64,000 nt of DNA from Flavimaricola marinus (GCF_900184895.1 NZ_FXZK01000004.1:248001-312000), one strand, 5' to 3'; shown: positions 1 through 9,408, counted from the stretch's first letter. Translations and numbers: made by a program. Notes: generated by a model from the letters alone, not told the origin.

Positions 1-1
1 C

Positions 2-430
2 GTCCGCGAGGGCGCGCCGCTGGTCGTGGACCTCTGCCCGGACCTGTCGACCGAGGCGGTGGCCGAGCGCCTGTCCCGGTCGCGCGGCAAGACCAGCGTG
101 GCCAATCATCTGCGCAAGGTGCTGGGCCTGTCGGGGGCGCGGATGGCGCTGCTCAACGAGTTTGGCCGTCCGTTCGGCACCGATTTGCCGCACGTCATCA
201 AAGCCCTTCCGATCCGCCATCTGGGCCCGCGCCCGATCGACGAGGCGATCTCGACGGCGGGCGGGCTGCGCTTTGACGCTCTGACGAATTGGCAATTGCG
301 CGCGCGGCCGGGCATCTTTGCCTGCGGCGAGATGCTCGATTGGGAAGCGCCGACCGGCGGCTACCTGATCTCGGCCTGTCTTGCCACCGGCCGGGCGGCG
401 GCGCTGGCCGCGCTGGCGACCCGCGCCTAG
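2..430 (+). CDS. NAD(P)/FAD-dependent flavoprotein, HI0933/TIGR03862 type (3' part)
   Basis: This is the C-terminal ~142 residues of a gene that starts before the window; the frame is open from base 2. The visible part matches the end of HI0933-like flavoproteins: an insert region rich in Arg and Leu, then the FAD-closing segment IFACGEMLDWEAPTGGY, where a Gly-Gly-Tyr near the C-terminus contacts the flavin. The family binds FAD but its substrate is unknown. Its stop overlaps the convergent glutathione S-transferase stop within a shared CTAG. Family assignment is firm; function is not established. Confidence 0.85.
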   Translation, partial: VREGAPLVVDLCPDLSTEAVAERLSRSRGKTSVANHLRKVLGLSGARMALLNEFGRPFGTDLPHVIKALPIRHLGPRPIDEAISTAGGLRFDALTNWQLRARPGIFACGEMLDWEAPTGGYLISACLATGRAAALAALATRA

Positions 431-1020
431 CTCTCTTTGGACCGGGCCGCCTGATAGGCCGGCCGCGCCCGCAGCCTCGAGAGGTAGTCTTGCAGCACCG
501 GCTGATCGTGCGAGAATTTCGCCACGCTCGCCCAGCCGAGGCAATGTCCGAAGACGATATCGGCCACGGTGAAGGTCTCGCCCATCAGGAACGGCCCCTC
601 GAAGCCCGCCGCGATCCGGGCGCAGCTTTGCGCGAATTCCCATTTCAGCGAGGGTTTCACCTCTGGCACCCGCATCTCCTCGGGCAGCACGAAGCTGTGC
701 CGCGAGGCCGTCCAGAGCGTGCCGTCGAGCTCGTCGAGCGCCATCTGGGTGAACCCGTCCTGTTTCGCCCGTTCGAGGCTTCCGGCGGGAAAGGTGATCT
801 GCCCGTGCTTGTCGGCCAGATAGGTGACGATCGCGGTGGAATCGGTGAGCGCCGTGCCGTCGGCCACCAGAACCGGCACCTTTCCGCTCGGGTTCAGGGC
901 GACGACTTCGGGCGCGCGCGGCGCCGAGGCCGTCTGCTCGTAGCTCTGCCCCAGCTCTTCGAGCGCCCAGAGAACCCGGAATGCGCGGCTTCGGACGCCG
1001 CCGTATACGTGGTAGGTCAT
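427..1020 (-). CDS. Glutathione S-transferase family protein
   Basis: This 197-residue protein has normal GST length. Residues 1-75 form the thioredoxin-like glutathione site: NPSGKVPVL around residues 44-52 carries the cis-Pro loop, and DSTAI around 60-64 carries the Glu/Asp-Ser glutathione contact. The helical C-terminal domain ends with the ARPAYQAA motif typical of this fold. It probably acts in cytosolic conjugation or reduction of small electrophiles; the substrate cannot be read from sequence. It is divergent from yjbH and convergent with the flavoprotein gene. Confidence 0.9.
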   Translation of the reverse strand: MTYHVYGGVRSRAFRVLWALEELGQSYEQTASAPRAPEVVALNPSGKVPVLVADGTALTDSTAIVTYLADKHGQITFPAGSLERAKQDGFTQMALDELDGTLWTASRHSFVLPEEMRVPEVKPSLKWEFAQSCARIAAGFEGPFLMGETFTVADIVFGHCLGWASVAKFSHDQPVLQDYLSRLRARPAYQAARSKES

Positions 1021-1171
1021 GTCTGCTCCTTCTGTCGCCCCGACCTTGCCCTGCGCGGCGGGAGCAACACAACTGGCATCGTTGCGTGCGACCTGCTTTG
1101 CACCGCCCTGTGGATGCGGTTAAGGTGGCCCGCAAAAGACAATACCGGTGGGGCATATGGGGGGCCATATC

Positions 1172-3292
1172 ATGTCAGGCAAGGCGATCAGCGCCAAGGC
1201 GGCGGTCAGCGTCGCGGCACTATTGGCGGCGGCCCCTGCGTTGGCGCAGGACCGTGGCATCACCTCGACGATTTACGGCACGCCGGGTCTCTTGGAGATG
1301 CCTGTGGCGCTGAGCGCCCCGGAGGGCAATCTGTCCGCCACGGTGACCTTCCTGCCCGGCCAGACCATCGGCACCCTGACCTTTCAGGTGACCGACCGCC
1401 TGTCCACAAGCTACCGCATTGCCGCGACGCAGGATTTCAGCCTGCCCGGCAATCCCGTCGAGAGCACCTATGTCGATCGCAGCTTCGATCTGCGCTATCG
1501 CCTGCTCGACGAGGGCCAGTATCGCCCCTCTGTCTCTGTCGGGTTTCAGGACGTTTTCGGCACCGGCCAGTTCGGTGCGGAATATATCGTGGCCAGCAAG
1601 ACCTTTGGCGACAGCCTGCGCGTGACCGCTGGTCTGGGCTGGGGCCGCTTTGGCACGCTGGACGGCATCTCCAACCCGCTCGGTGCGGATTACGAGACCC
1701 GACCGCAGGGCGACGATGTCGATCCGTGGGAACAGTATTTCCGTGGCGATATGGCTCTGTTCGGCGGTGTCGAGTATTCGCTGGCCGACAACTGGACGAT
1801 CAAGGCCGAGTATTCCTCAGACACCTCGGAGCGCGAGACGGCGTTGGGCCTTGTCGAGCGCGATTCGCCGCTGAATTTCGGCCTTGCATGGACTCCGCTG
1901 CCGGGCGTGCAGGTGGGCGCCTCCTACCTTTACGGCAACACCTTTGGTCTGATGGCCACGGTGACGATGAACCCCAACGAGCGTCCGATGGGCGCGGGCA
2001 TCGAATCCGCGCCCGTTCCAGTGGCGGTGCGCCCAGTCGCCGCCCGCACCGGCGCGTGGGATCGCACGGCGATGCCGGAGGCGACCGTCGCCCGCGCCTT
2101 GTCTCGCGCCCTGACCGCCGAGGGCATCGTGCTCACCGATCTGGAGCTGACCGACACCACCGCGCGGGTCCGCTATATCAACACCCGCTACCGCGCCGAG
2201 GCGCAGGCGATGGGCCGGGTGGCCCGCATCCTGACCCAAGGCCTGCCGCCTTCGATCGAACTGATCACGCTGGAGCCGACGTCGCAGGGCATACCGATGT
2301 CTGCGGTGACGCTGCGCCGCACCGACCTCGAGGCGTTGGAGACCGTGTCCGGCGGCACCGAGGCGTTGCTCGCCCGCGCCGTCTTTGCCGATGCTGGCCC
2401 GCGGTCTGGCCTGACCCCGGCCACCCCCGGTGCGGACCGGTTCGAGTGGGGGCTGGCCCCCTATGTCGGGCTGGTCGACGGCAATGGCGATCCCGATAGC
2501 GACGCCGGGCTGAGCCTGAACGGCGGGGCCGAACTGTCCGCCAGCTATGCGATCATGCCCAATCTGGTGCTCTCAGGCGCTGTGCGTCAGCAGTTGGTCA
2601 ACACCGCGTCGGATGCCGTATTCGTGGCCGACGACGATGCAGAGCTGTATCCGGTGCGCCGCAATGCGCCCCTTTATGCCCAAGAGGGCACGACAACGAT
2701 CCCGACCCTGACGCTGGCGCATTTCGGACGCCCCGCGCCGAACCTCTATAGCCGGTTGACCGCCGGTCTGCTTGAGCCGATGTACGGCGGTATCTCGACC
2801 GAGTTGCTCTACAAGCCGGTGAGCAGCAATTTCGGCGTCGGTGCCGAGCTGAACTACGTGGTGCAGCGCGACTTTGACGGCCAGTTCGCGTTTCGCGACT
2901 ACGAAGTGCTGACCGGCCACGGATCGGTCTATTATCAGTTCGACACCGGGTTCTACGGTCAGATCGACGTGGGCCGCTATCTGGCCGGAGACTGGGGCGC
3001 GACCCTGACGCTGGACCGGACCTTCGAGAACGGCTGGCGGGTCGGGGCCTCTGCCACGCTGACCGAAACCACCTTTGACGATATGTCCGAAGGCATCGAC
3101 TATGGTGTCCGCATCACTGTGCCCGTCGATTTCGTGCTGGGCCGACCGACCCAACGCGATCTGTCGACCAGCCTCGGCGCATCTACCCGCGACGACGGGC
3201 AGCGCCTTGTCGTTGACGGGCGGCTCTATGACGTGGTCCGCGATGGCCACCGTGACGCCCTCGAAGACGGCTGGGGACGGTTTTGGAGATGA
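1172..3292 (+). CDS. yjbH: YjbH-type outer-membrane polysaccharide export protein
   Basis: The 706-residue product fits YjbH/GfcD, predicted outer-membrane beta-barrel proteins of exopolysaccharide or group 4 capsule loci. A Sec signal peptide ends near ALAQ (residue ~26). The mature protein opens with the family's GTPGLLEMP stretch and continues as alternating amphipathic strands with a central periplasmic domain (roughly residues 270-400). An upstream GTG at 1148 and ATG at 1157 are in frame, but 1172 is preferred: a G-rich Shine-Dalgarno lies 8-13 bases upstream and the signal peptide then starts normally. The stop overlaps the start region of yjbF, so the two are co-transcribed. Confidence 0.88.
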   Translation: MSGKAISAKAAVSVAALLAAAPALAQDRGITSTIYGTPGLLEMPVALSAPEGNLSATVTFLPGQTIGTLTFQVTDRLSTSYRIAATQDFSLPGNPVESTYVDRSFDLRYRLLDEGQYRPSVSVGFQDVFGTGQFGAEYIVASKTFGDSLRVTAGLGWGRFGTLDGISNPLGADYETRPQGDDVDPWEQYFRGDMALFGGVEYSLADNWTIKAEYSSDTSERETALGLVERDSPLNFGLAWTPLPGVQVGASYLYGNTFGLMATVTMNPNERPMGAGIESAPVPVAVRPVAARTGAWDRTAMPEATVARALSRALTAEGIVLTDLELTDTTARVRYINTRYRAEAQAMGRVARILTQGLPPSIELITLEPTSQGIPMSAVTLRRTDLEALETVSGGTEALLARAVFADAGPRSGLTPATPGADRFEWGLAPYVGLVDGNGDPDSDAGLSLNGGAELSASYAIMPNLVLSGAVRQQLVNTASDAVFVADDDAELYPVRRNAPLYAQEGTTTIPTLTLAHFGRPAPNLYSRLTAGLLEPMYGGISTELLYKPVSSNFGVGAELNYVVQRDFDGQFAFRDYEVLTGHGSVYYQFDTGFYGQIDVGRYLAGDWGATLTLDRTFENGWRVGASATLTETTFDDMSEGIDYGVRITVPVDFVLGRPTQRDLSTSLGASTRDDGQRLVVDGRLYDVVRDGHRDALEDGWGRFWR

Positions 3293-3297
3293 CCGGC

Positions 3298-3933
3298 ATG
3301 ATCAAGCAGACGGTCGCCGCGATGGCGCTGATGGCGATGACGGGCTGTTCCGCGATCAGCGGCGCGGCGGGCATGGTGGGCAACGTGGTCGGTGGCCCTG
3401 CGGCCCCGAGCATGGCCGACAGTCTGGGATTTGGCCCCGATGACGTGGTCGCCGACCCGGACGCCTTCATTCTGGTGCAGGTGTCGGGCCGCGACATCGC
3501 GGGGCTGGCCCGCGAGGTCAACGCCAACGGCGATGTCCGGACCTGGATCGGCGAGTCGGGCTATTCGATCACGCTCGATGACGGGCTGCTGGTCGCGACC
3601 CGCGGGCTGGGCGACGATCTGATCGCGGCGAACACCGCCGGCGTTCGCGCCGCCCTGCGCAACGGCGGCGGCACCACCGAGCGACAGCACGACTATATCG
3701 ATGCCCTCGACCAGATTCGCACCGAAACCTACGACTGTGCCGTCGTCCGAGTCGGCCCCGAGGAGGTGGATCTGGGCGTTCGCAAGGAAACTTTGTTGCT
3801 TATGACAGAGACCTGCCAAAATCAGTGGATTCGCTTCGAGAACCGCTATTTTGTTGATAATACAGGGACAATCATCGCTGCTCGGCAATTTGTGTCGCAG
3901 ACTGTTGCCTATTTGCGCAACAATAGCCTGTAA
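3298..3933 (+). CDS. yjbF: YjbF/GfcB-type polysaccharide locus lipoprotein
   Basis: This 211-residue lipoprotein has an N-terminal signal with lipobox MTGC (Cys17). The C-terminal ARQFVSQTVAYL segment is the hallmark of the YjbF/GfcB family, lipoproteins encoded beside YjbH in exopolysaccharide loci. It should sit in the outer membrane and help secrete or assemble a surface polysaccharide. The start at 3298 has GGAG nine bases upstream. An ATG at 3289 overlapping the yjbH stop as ATGA is the alternative. The gene order here is H then F; in E. coli it is yjbEFGH. Confidence 0.85.
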   Translation: MIKQTVAAMALMAMTGCSAISGAAGMVGNVVGGPAAPSMADSLGFGPDDVVADPDAFILVQVSGRDIAGLAREVNANGDVRTWIGESGYSITLDDGLLVATRGLGDDLIAANTAGVRAALRNGGGTTERQHDYIDALDQIRTETYDCAVVRVGPEEVDLGVRKETLLLMTETCQNQWIRFENRYFVDNTGTIIAARQFVSQTVAYLRNNSL

Positions 3934-4034
3934 AACGCGCGTCGGACGCGACGTCGAATTGATCCTCGTTGAGTGGTGCCTGTGGATAGTTTAACACCGT
4001 GCTATATGTAGCCGCCAACAAAGGAGTTTTCCAA

Positions 4035-4247
4035 ATGCGTGCCGCAAAGACCCTCGCTATCGCCGCTCTGACCGCAGCAACCCTGTCCGGTCAGGCCATC
4101 GCCGGTGGCTTCTCGACCGAGATGGTCGAGCCGCCGATCGTTCCCGTCTACGTCGAGCCCGAGCCCGCTGGCTCCTCTTGGGGCTGGGTTGTGCCTGTCG
4201 TGGCACTCGCCGCTCTGGCAGCTTTGGCACTGTCCGAAGAAGACTAA
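4035..4247 (+). CDS. Small secreted/membrane protein, YjbE-like position, paralogue 1
   Basis: This 70-residue protein has a signal peptide ending AIAGG near residue 23, a Pro/Glu/Val-rich middle (VEPPIVPVYVEPEP), and a hydrophobic C-terminal helix followed by the acidic end LSEED. The last 25 residues, starting at GSSWGW, are identical to those of the gene at 4579. AAAGGAG lies 8 bases before ATG 4035, which decides the start over an upstream GTG at 3999. In E. coli the yjb operon also contains a small exported protein, YjbE, so position suggests an analogous role. This is inferred from context; sequence similarity to YjbE is not clear. Confidence 0.75.
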   Translation: MRAAKTLAIAALTAATLSGQAIAGGFSTEMVEPPIVPVYVEPEPAGSSWGWVVPVVALAALAALALSEED

Positions 4248-4268
4248 GACGATCTGAATACTCCTTGC

Positions 4269-4306
4269 GGGCCGCATTCTCCCTATGAGGGAATCACATG
4301 CGGCCC
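4269..4306 (+). terminator. Hairpin after paralogue 1
   Basis: A perfect 9-bp inverted repeat (GGGCCGCAT at 4269-4277, ATGCGGCCC at 4298-4306) with a smaller TCCC/GGGA stem inside the loop. There is no clear T-run, so it may be a weak terminator or a 3' end stabiliser. Confidence 0.5.
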
Positions 4307-4513
4307 CAAGGCTCCAAATACTACCCTAAAGGGAAGAGCGCGGCCTGTTTGGCCCTCTGTCCCACCGCTGAATGCATGGTGTCGCCCTGGTTTGGCCCAG
4401 ACTGAGCCGGTCTGACGGCCTCAGAAACACCTGAATCGCGCCATACTGTTGCATTTTTGCGAGAGCTTGCACCTCGTTTCGCAATCGAGGCGTCTCACTC
4501 TTGGACAACTGCC

Positions 4514-4542
4514 TTGAGTCGTTCATTCAATGCCGATATAGA
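4514..4542 (+). promoter_or_regulatory. Candidate sigma-70 promoter for paralogue 2
   Basis: TTGAGT (4514-4519), a 17-bp spacer and TATAGA (4537-4542) lie 37 bases before the start at 4579. TTGAGT also occurs 66 bases before paralogue 1 (3969). Both boxes deviate from consensus, so this is tentative. Confidence 0.3.
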
Positions 4543-4578
4543 CGACATAACGCTTTGTTTATCAACTGGAGTAGAGAC

Positions 4579-4779
4579 ATGCGCCTCACCAAGACCCTGA
4601 TTGCTGCTGCAATCGCCACCACTGTTGCTGGTTCCGCTATGGCTGGCGGTTTCGCGATGGAAATCGTTGAGCCCCCCGTCGTCATGATCGAAGAAGCTTC
4701 CGGCTCTTCCTGGGGCTGGGTTGTGCCCGTTGTTGCTCTCGCAGCACTGGCCGCTCTGGCACTGTCCGAAGAAGACTAA
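4579..4779 (+). CDS. Small secreted/membrane protein, YjbE-like position, paralogue 2
   Basis: This 66-residue paralogue of the 4035 gene has the same architecture: a signal peptide ending AMAGG, a short EIVEPPVVMIEE linker, and then the shared GSSWGW...LSEED tail. GGAG lies 7 bases before ATG 4579. Codons favour GCT, GTT and CTG, unlike most neighbours but like the porin gene, which suggests high expression. A strong Rho-independent terminator follows. The two genes look like a tandem duplication. Function is unknown; a structural or accessory role in the polysaccharide made by the yjb locus is inferred from position. Confidence 0.75.
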   Translation: MRLTKTLIAAAIATTVAGSAMAGGFAMEIVEPPVVMIEEASGSSWGWVVPVVALAALAALALSEED

Positions 4780-4826
4780 GTCTTTCGGAGATCGTCCGGT
4801 CTCAGCGACCGAGGCTATCAGATCAA

Positions 4827-4851
4827 GGCAGTCCTTCGGGGCTGTCTTTTT
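4827..4851 (+). terminator. Rho-independent terminator
   Basis: GGCAGTCC (4827-4834), TTCG loop, GGGCTGTC (4839-4846) and TTTTT. All eight stem positions pair, two of them as G-U. It closes the yjb/small-protein cluster before the convergent holA gene. Confidence 0.85.
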
Positions 4852-4885
4852 CGTTTGGCGCTAGGGGTTTGCCGCGGGCGTGCCG

Positions 4886-5917
4886 TCAGCGCGCCGCGTT
4901 CCGCCCCATCATCGCAAGCCGAATCAGGGCCCGCTCGACCAGCGCCTGAGCCGGGGCGTTGCTGGTGGACCGCAGTTGCAGGTCGGTGTCGATCAGCAGG
5001 CTGACTGCCGTTTCCAGCCTGTCCCGCCCCCAGAGCCGCGCCTGTCCGATCATCGCATCCCGCCGTGGCCCGAAGACCGGAGGCCGCAACCGGCCGATAC
5101 CCGATCCCGGCCCACCCGGGTCGCTGGCCGCGGTATGCAGGGCCCGGAAATGCCGCAGAGTGCCGATGCAGAGCGCCACCGGCTGAGTCCCTTGTGCATA
5201 GAGCCTGCGCAGCACGTCCGCGATCTCGTCGGCCTTTCCGTTCGCCACAATGCCCAGAAGCGTATCGAGCTCTGCCTCGGCCGATTGCGGCGCGCAGGCG
5301 ACGATGTCCTGTGCGCTTACCGATTCGGCGCTGCCGTGCATGTAGAGCCCGAGCTTTTCGATGGTTTGCCTGAAATCCCCCGGATCGAGGCTCCTCGACA
5401 GCGAGACGAGCGCCGAATCGGCCTCTTCGCTGACCGAGGTGAGCCCGGCCTGCGCCAGGAGTTGCTTGATCTCCTCGCTGCTCGGCGGTTCGTCATAGAG
5501 CCCGACGCAGAAGGCCGTCCGGTGCCCTTCGAACACCTTGCGCAGCGCCGATTTGGCGGTGAGCTGGCCGGCGGTGACGATGATCTGGGCATCGCCCTTT
5601 TGCCATTCGCTGAGCGCGGCCCCGATCACGGGGGCAAGCCCGTCGGTCGCTTCCTCGACGAAGGCGACCCGTGGTCCGGGAAAGAAGCTCTGCGCCCGCA
5701 TCGCGTCGGACAACAGGGCCGAATCCTTGCGCAGCTCTGCCCCGTTCATCCGGGTGAGCCGCATTTCGGATTCGCCCTCCGGCCCGATCAGCGCCGCGAT
5801 GACCTCTTGCCGCCGCAGCGCCACCCGCATCGTATCCGCACCGAAGATCAGAAGCCCGGTGGCGTCTGGATCGGGCTTGCGGAAATAGGCGGAGGCGTCG
5901 CGCGGCGAGAGCTTCAT
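4886..5917 (-). CDS. holA: DNA polymerase III subunit delta
   Basis: At 343 residues this has standard HolA length. Delta is the wrench of the clamp loader and opens the beta sliding clamp. It shows the N-terminal AAA+-like fold with the LLIFGADTMRV strand (residues ~22-32), the FFPGPRVAFVEEA strand and the helical C-terminal collar domain. It is the last gene of a leuS-lptE-holA operon; its ATG overlaps the lptE stop as ATGA. The lptE-holA pairing after leuS is widely conserved in proteobacteria, which supports the call. Confidence 0.92.
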   Translation of the reverse strand: MKLSPRDASAYFRKPDPDATGLLIFGADTMRVALRRQEVIAALIGPEGESEMRLTRMNGAELRKDSALLSDAMRAQSFFPGPRVAFVEEATDGLAPVIGAALSEWQKGDAQIIVTAGQLTAKSALRKVFEGHRTAFCVGLYDEPPSSEEIKQLLAQAGLTSVSEEADSALVSLSRSLDPGDFRQTIEKLGLYMHGSAESVSAQDIVACAPQSAEAELDTLLGIVANGKADEIADVLRRLYAQGTQPVALCIGTLRHFRALHTAASDPGGPGSGIGRLRPPVFGPRRDAMIGQARLWGRDRLETAVSLLIDTDLQLRSTSNAPAQALVERALIRLAMMGRNAAR

Positions 5918-6414
5918 GGGGCCGGAGCCGAGGCGATGAGCCGGGTGACGATCAGGTCCGCGAGGATCACCGCCAACCGGTCGATCGCGTCTTCGCGCGC
6001 GGCCTCGGCGGCGATGGTGCTGCCGGTGGTCGAATAGGCGGTAAAGCTGTCGACGGTGCCGGAGCTGATCATCTCTCCGGTGGTCTGATCGCGCAGTTGA
6101 TAACCTGCAGTCCCCGCAAGGCTGAACCGCGTCGTCGCCCCGTCAGAAGAGATCGCGGCGCCTTCCTGATCGATCTGGAGCGTGGTGCTCAGCCCGAACC
6201 GCGCGGTGCCGCCGGGCAGCCCCAGCCGGTCCTGCAGCCGCGTCCGCATCCGATAGCCGGCGACGGTATCCGGCCCGCTGACCGACACCTGATCGCGCAG
6301 GGTGCTGGCCGTGCCGTCGGTGCCGTAGGCGGGCACGAAGCCGCAGCCCGCCAGCGCCAGCAGGCCGCACAGAACGGCAGCCCGCCGGGTGAGGAGGGGC
6401 CTAGACGACCACAT
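5914..6414 (-). CDS. lptE: LPS-assembly lipoprotein LptE
   Basis: A 166-residue lipoprotein with lipobox LAGC (Cys24) followed by GFVPAYG, the typical opening of alphaproteobacterial LptE. LptE plugs the LptD barrel and helps deliver lipopolysaccharide to the outer leaflet. Sequence conservation in the family is low, so position between leuS and holA is important support. The start at 6414 lies inside the last codons of leuS (14-base overlap) and the stop overlaps holA, so translation is probably coupled. Confidence 0.88.
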   Translation of the reverse strand: MWSSRPLLTRRAAVLCGLLALAGCGFVPAYGTDGTASTLRDQVSVSGPDTVAGYRMRTRLQDRLGLPGGTARFGLSTTLQIDQEGAAISSDGATTRFSLAGTAGYQLRDQTTGEMISSGTVDSFTAYSTTGSTIAAEAAREDAIDRLAVILADLIVTRLIASAPAP

Positions 6415-9013
6415 TCACGATCCGTCCCGGCACCACGATCAGCTTTTTCGGCGTGCCACCGTCGAGTGCCGCCACGACGGCCTTGTCGGCCAGCGCCAGC
6501 GCCTCGACCTCGGCCTTAGGCAGATCGGCGGCGACGGTGATCTCGGACCGCCGCTTGCCGTTGATCTGGATCGGCAGGGTCACCGTATCCTCGACCAGCA
6601 TCGCGGGATCGGCCTTGGGCCAGGCGGCTGTGGCAATCAGCCCCTCGCCGCCGTGCTGCGCCCAGATCTCCTCGGCCAGATGCGGCGTCATCGGCGACAT
6701 GAGCTGCGCCAGCGTCATCACCGCCTCGCGTTGCGCCGCATAGCCCGCCTTGGACTTTTGCAGCGCCCCGGTGAAGGCGTAGAGCTTGGCGATGGCGGCG
6801 TTGAAGCCGAAGGATTCGATCCCCATCGTCACGTCGTGGATCGTCTTGTGCATGGTCTTGAGCAGATCCTGGTCGCCGGTGCCCGCGGCGGACTGGTCCA
6901 TCGTGGCGATCCGGTTGGACAGCGTCCAGACCCGCGAGATGTGCTTGAACGCGGCCTCGGCCCCCGATGCCGTCCATTCCACGTCCCGCTCCGGCGGGCT
7001 GTCCGACAGGACGAACCAGCGGGCGGTATCGGCCCCGAAGCTGGCGATGATGTTCACCGGGTCGACCACGTTCTTCTTGGATTTCGACATCTTGGCCGAG
7101 GGGATGATCTCGACCTCGGTGCCGTCGGCCAGCTTGCCGTCGGTGACATCCTCGGGCAGGTGGTAGACCGCGCGGCCCTTGTCGTCGGTCGTCTTGTAGA
7201 TTTCGTGCGTCACCATCCCTTGGGTAAAGAGGGCGTCGAACGGCTCGATGGCGCTGGCGGGCAGGTGGCCCGTTTTGTGCATCGCCCGGGCAAAGAACCG
7301 CGAGTAGAGCAGGTGCAGGATCGCGTGTTCGATGCCGCCGATATATTGATCGACGTTCATCCAGTAGGCCGCGTCCTCGGCCACGGTGGGCGTGTCGGCA
7401 TGGGGCGCGGTGAAGCGGGCGTAATACCACGACGAATCCACGAAAGTATCCATCGTGTCGGTTTCACGCTGTGCCGCCGCCCCGCACTTCGGGCAGGAGC
7501 AGTCGCGCCATGTGGGGTGCCGGTCGAGCGGGTTGCCGGGGATGTCGAAACTGACGTCGTAGGGCAATTCGACGGGCAGGTTTTCCTTTTTTTCGGGCAC
7601 CACGCCGCAATCCGGGCAATGCACGACCGGGATCGGGCAGCCCCAGTACCGCTGGCGGCTGAGCCCCCAATCGCGCAGCCGGAACTGCGTGCGCCCTTTG
7701 CCCCAGCCCGCCTTTTCGGCGAAGTCGATGGTGGCGTCGATCGCCTCTTGCCCGGTGGCCACGTCGAGCCCGGCGAAGTGGTTGATCCATTTGACCGGCT
7801 CTGTCTTGGGCGGGACGAAGGCGGTGTCGGTGACGCCCTCCGGCACGGTCCGCAGATCGCCGGGCTGGATCGAGAATTTGGACGCATTCGGGTCTGCATC
7901 GGCCGGGTCACCGACCCGCTCGGACAGCGCCACGAAGGTGTCGATGACGGGCAGGCCGTATTTCCGGCAGAAATCCAGATCGCGCTGGTCATGCGCCGGG
8001 CAGCCGAAGATCGCCCCGGTGCCGTAGTCCATCAAGATGAAGTTGGCGATCCAGACCGGCAGTTTCCAATTCGGATCGAGCGGGTGATCGACGGTGAGCC
8101 CCGTATCGAAGCCCAGCTTTTCGCCCGCCTCGATCGCCTCGGCCGTGGTCCCGCCCTTGCGCATCTCGGCACAGGCGGCCGCGACTTTCGGATCGCTGCT
8201 TTCCAATTGCTTGGCCAGCGGGTGATCGGGCGAGATCCCGACGAAGGACGCCCCCATCAGCGTATCCGGCCGCGTGGTGTAGACCTCGATCTCGCCGGCC
8301 CCGTCGGACCGCTTGAACGCCATCTGAAGCCCGCGCGACTTGCCGATCCAGTTGGATTGCATCAGCCGCACCTTGGCCGGCCAATCGTCCAGCCCGTCCA
8401 GCCCGGCGAGCAGATCGTCGGCCATGTCGGAGATCTTGAAGAACCATTGCGTCAGCTCGCGCCGCTCCACCTCGGCCCCGGAGCGCCAGCCTTTGCCGTC
8501 GATCACCTGTTCGTTGGCCAGCACGGTCATATCGACCGGGTCCCAGTTCACGGTGGCGTTCTTGCGGGTGATCAGCCCGGCGTCGAGCATGTCCAGAAAC
8601 AGCGCCTGCTGCTGGCCGTAATACTCCGGGTCGCAGGTGGCGAATTCGCGGGTCCAGTCGAGCGACCAGCCGAGCGGCTTCATCTGCGCCTTCATCTCGG
8701 CGATATTGCCGTAGGTCCAGTCCTTGGGGTGCCCGCCCGAGGCCATCGCCGCGTTTTCCGCCGGCATCCCGAAGGCGTCCCAGCCCATCGGATGCAGCAC
8801 GTTGTGCCCGGTGGCCAGCTTGTACCGCGCGATGACGTCGCCCATCGAGTAGTTCCGCACGTGTCCCATGTGCAGCTTTCCCGACGGGTAGGGGAACATC
8901 TCGAGCACGTAATACTTGGGCTTGCCCTCTGTCCGGGTGGCGGTGAAGGTGCCTTCCTGTTTCCAGGTGTTTTGCCATTTGGCTTCGATTTGGGCGGGGT
9001 CGTAAGTGGACAT
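6401..9013 (-). CDS. leuS: Leucyl-tRNA synthetase
   Basis: This is an 870-residue class I synthetase. HMGH (the HIGH box) is at residues 48-51 after the FPYPSGKL lead-in, and KMSKS is near residue 638. The CP1 editing domain and two Cys pairs (CPDC, CPKC) lie between them. It charges tRNA-Leu in the cytosol. The start [10 protein letters not shown] at 9013 matches the usual family N-terminus; 59 further in-frame residues upstream are low-complexity Arg/Pro and are rejected. Upstream lies a 419-base spacer with a minisatellite. Confidence 0.97.
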   Translation of the reverse strand: MSTYDPAQIEAKWQNTWKQEGTFTATRTEGKPKYYVLEMFPYPSGKLHMGHVRNYSMGDVIARYKLATGHNVLHPMGWDAFGMPAENAAMASGGHPKDWTYGNIAEMKAQMKPLGWSLDWTREFATCDPEYYGQQQALFLDMLDAGLITRKNATVNWDPVDMTVLANEQVIDGKGWRSGAEVERRELTQWFFKISDMADDLLAGLDGLDDWPAKVRLMQSNWIGKSRGLQMAFKRSDGAGEIEVYTTRPDTLMGASFVGISPDHPLAKQLESSDPKVAAACAEMRKGGTTAEAIEAGEKLGFDTGLTVDHPLDPNWKLPVWIANFILMDYGTGAIFGCPAHDQRDLDFCRKYGLPVIDTFVALSERVGDPADADPNASKFSIQPGDLRTVPEGVTDTAFVPPKTEPVKWINHFAGLDVATGQEAIDATIDFAEKAGWGKGRTQFRLRDWGLSRQRYWGCPIPVVHCPDCGVVPEKKENLPVELPYDVSFDIPGNPLDRHPTWRDCSCPKCGAAAQRETDTMDTFVDSSWYYARFTAPHADTPTVAEDAAYWMNVDQYIGGIEHAILHLLYSRFFARAMHKTGHLPASAIEPFDALFTQGMVTHEIYKTTDDKGRAVYHLPEDVTDGKLADGTEVEIIPSAKMSKSKKNVVDPVNIIASFGADTARWFVLSDSPPERDVEWTASGAEAAFKHISRVWTLSNRIATMDQSAAGTGDQDLLKTMHKTIHDVTMGIESFGFNAAIAKLYAFTGALQKSKAGYAAQREAVMTLAQLMSPMTPHLAEEIWAQHGGEGLIATAAWPKADPAMLVEDTVTLPIQINGKRRSEITVAADLPKAEVEALALADKAVVAALDGGTPKKLIVVPGRIVNVVV

Positions 9014-9321
9014 TTGGGTTCTTTCGAAAAGGCGAGGGTCTGGCCCATCCGTGCGCGGTGCGGGCCGATGTGTCGGTAGGATCGGGCGGGCAGCGGCCTT
9101 AAGGCGCGCTGGCCGCCTTAGATAGGCGCATGTGCCCGCCACGCGCCCGCTGCCTCGGGCCGGGCTTTGCCAGTATCGTCCGGGTGGCAATGGCTGCGGA
9201 TGTGGCCGTCAACGTCTGTTCCCCACGGGGTTGCTGTGTTGGCCAGATGTGTAGCGAAGGGGGCGGAGGGTCACAAGTCTTATGGCCCTTTTGGGCATGG
9301 GTTTGGCCCGCGCCGGGAGCC

Positions 9322-9369
9322 GTGCCGAATACCGCGCCGGATGCTGTGCCGAATACCGTGCCGAGTACC
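9322..9369. repeat. 12-bp x 4 minisatellite
   Basis: Four abutting 12-bp units: GTGCCGAATACC (9322), GCGCCGGATGCT (9334), GTGCCGAATACC (9346), GTGCCGAGTACC (9358). Units 1 and 3 are identical. It is one of three four-unit minisatellites in the window (see 28083 and 35282). Confidence 0.85.
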
Positions 9370-9382
9370 GAGCCCCCAAACG

Positions 9383-9408
9383 AAAAGAGCCGCCCCGAAG
9401 GGCGGCTC
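9383..9408 (-). terminator. Rho-independent terminator of the porin gene
   Basis: Read on the minus strand: GAGCCGCC, a 6-base loop, GGCGGCTC, then TTTT and further Ts. It lies 24 bases beyond the porin stop. Confidence 0.85.

Larger units (their letters stand above)
4248..4578. other. Spacer between the twin small genes
   Basis: This is 331 bases without a convincing gene. It holds a terminator-like hairpin (4269-4306) near its start and a weak promoter candidate (4514-4542) near its end. The second paralogue therefore probably has its own transcript. Nothing else is recognised. Confidence 0.5.

Noticed and set aside
289-2499. Long plus-strand frame (736 codons) across the GST and yjbH genes
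   Set aside because: Arg/Pro/Gly-rich shadow of two well-supported genes in other frames; no family resemblance, no ribosome site.
3969-4008. Promoter for the first small protein gene (TTGAGT / TATATG)
   Set aside because: The spacing between the boxes is far too long for a sigma-70 promoter and no alternative pair is convincing.
6389-9079. 896-codon plus-strand frame opposite leuS
   Set aside because: Antisense shadow of leuS caused by high GC at third positions.
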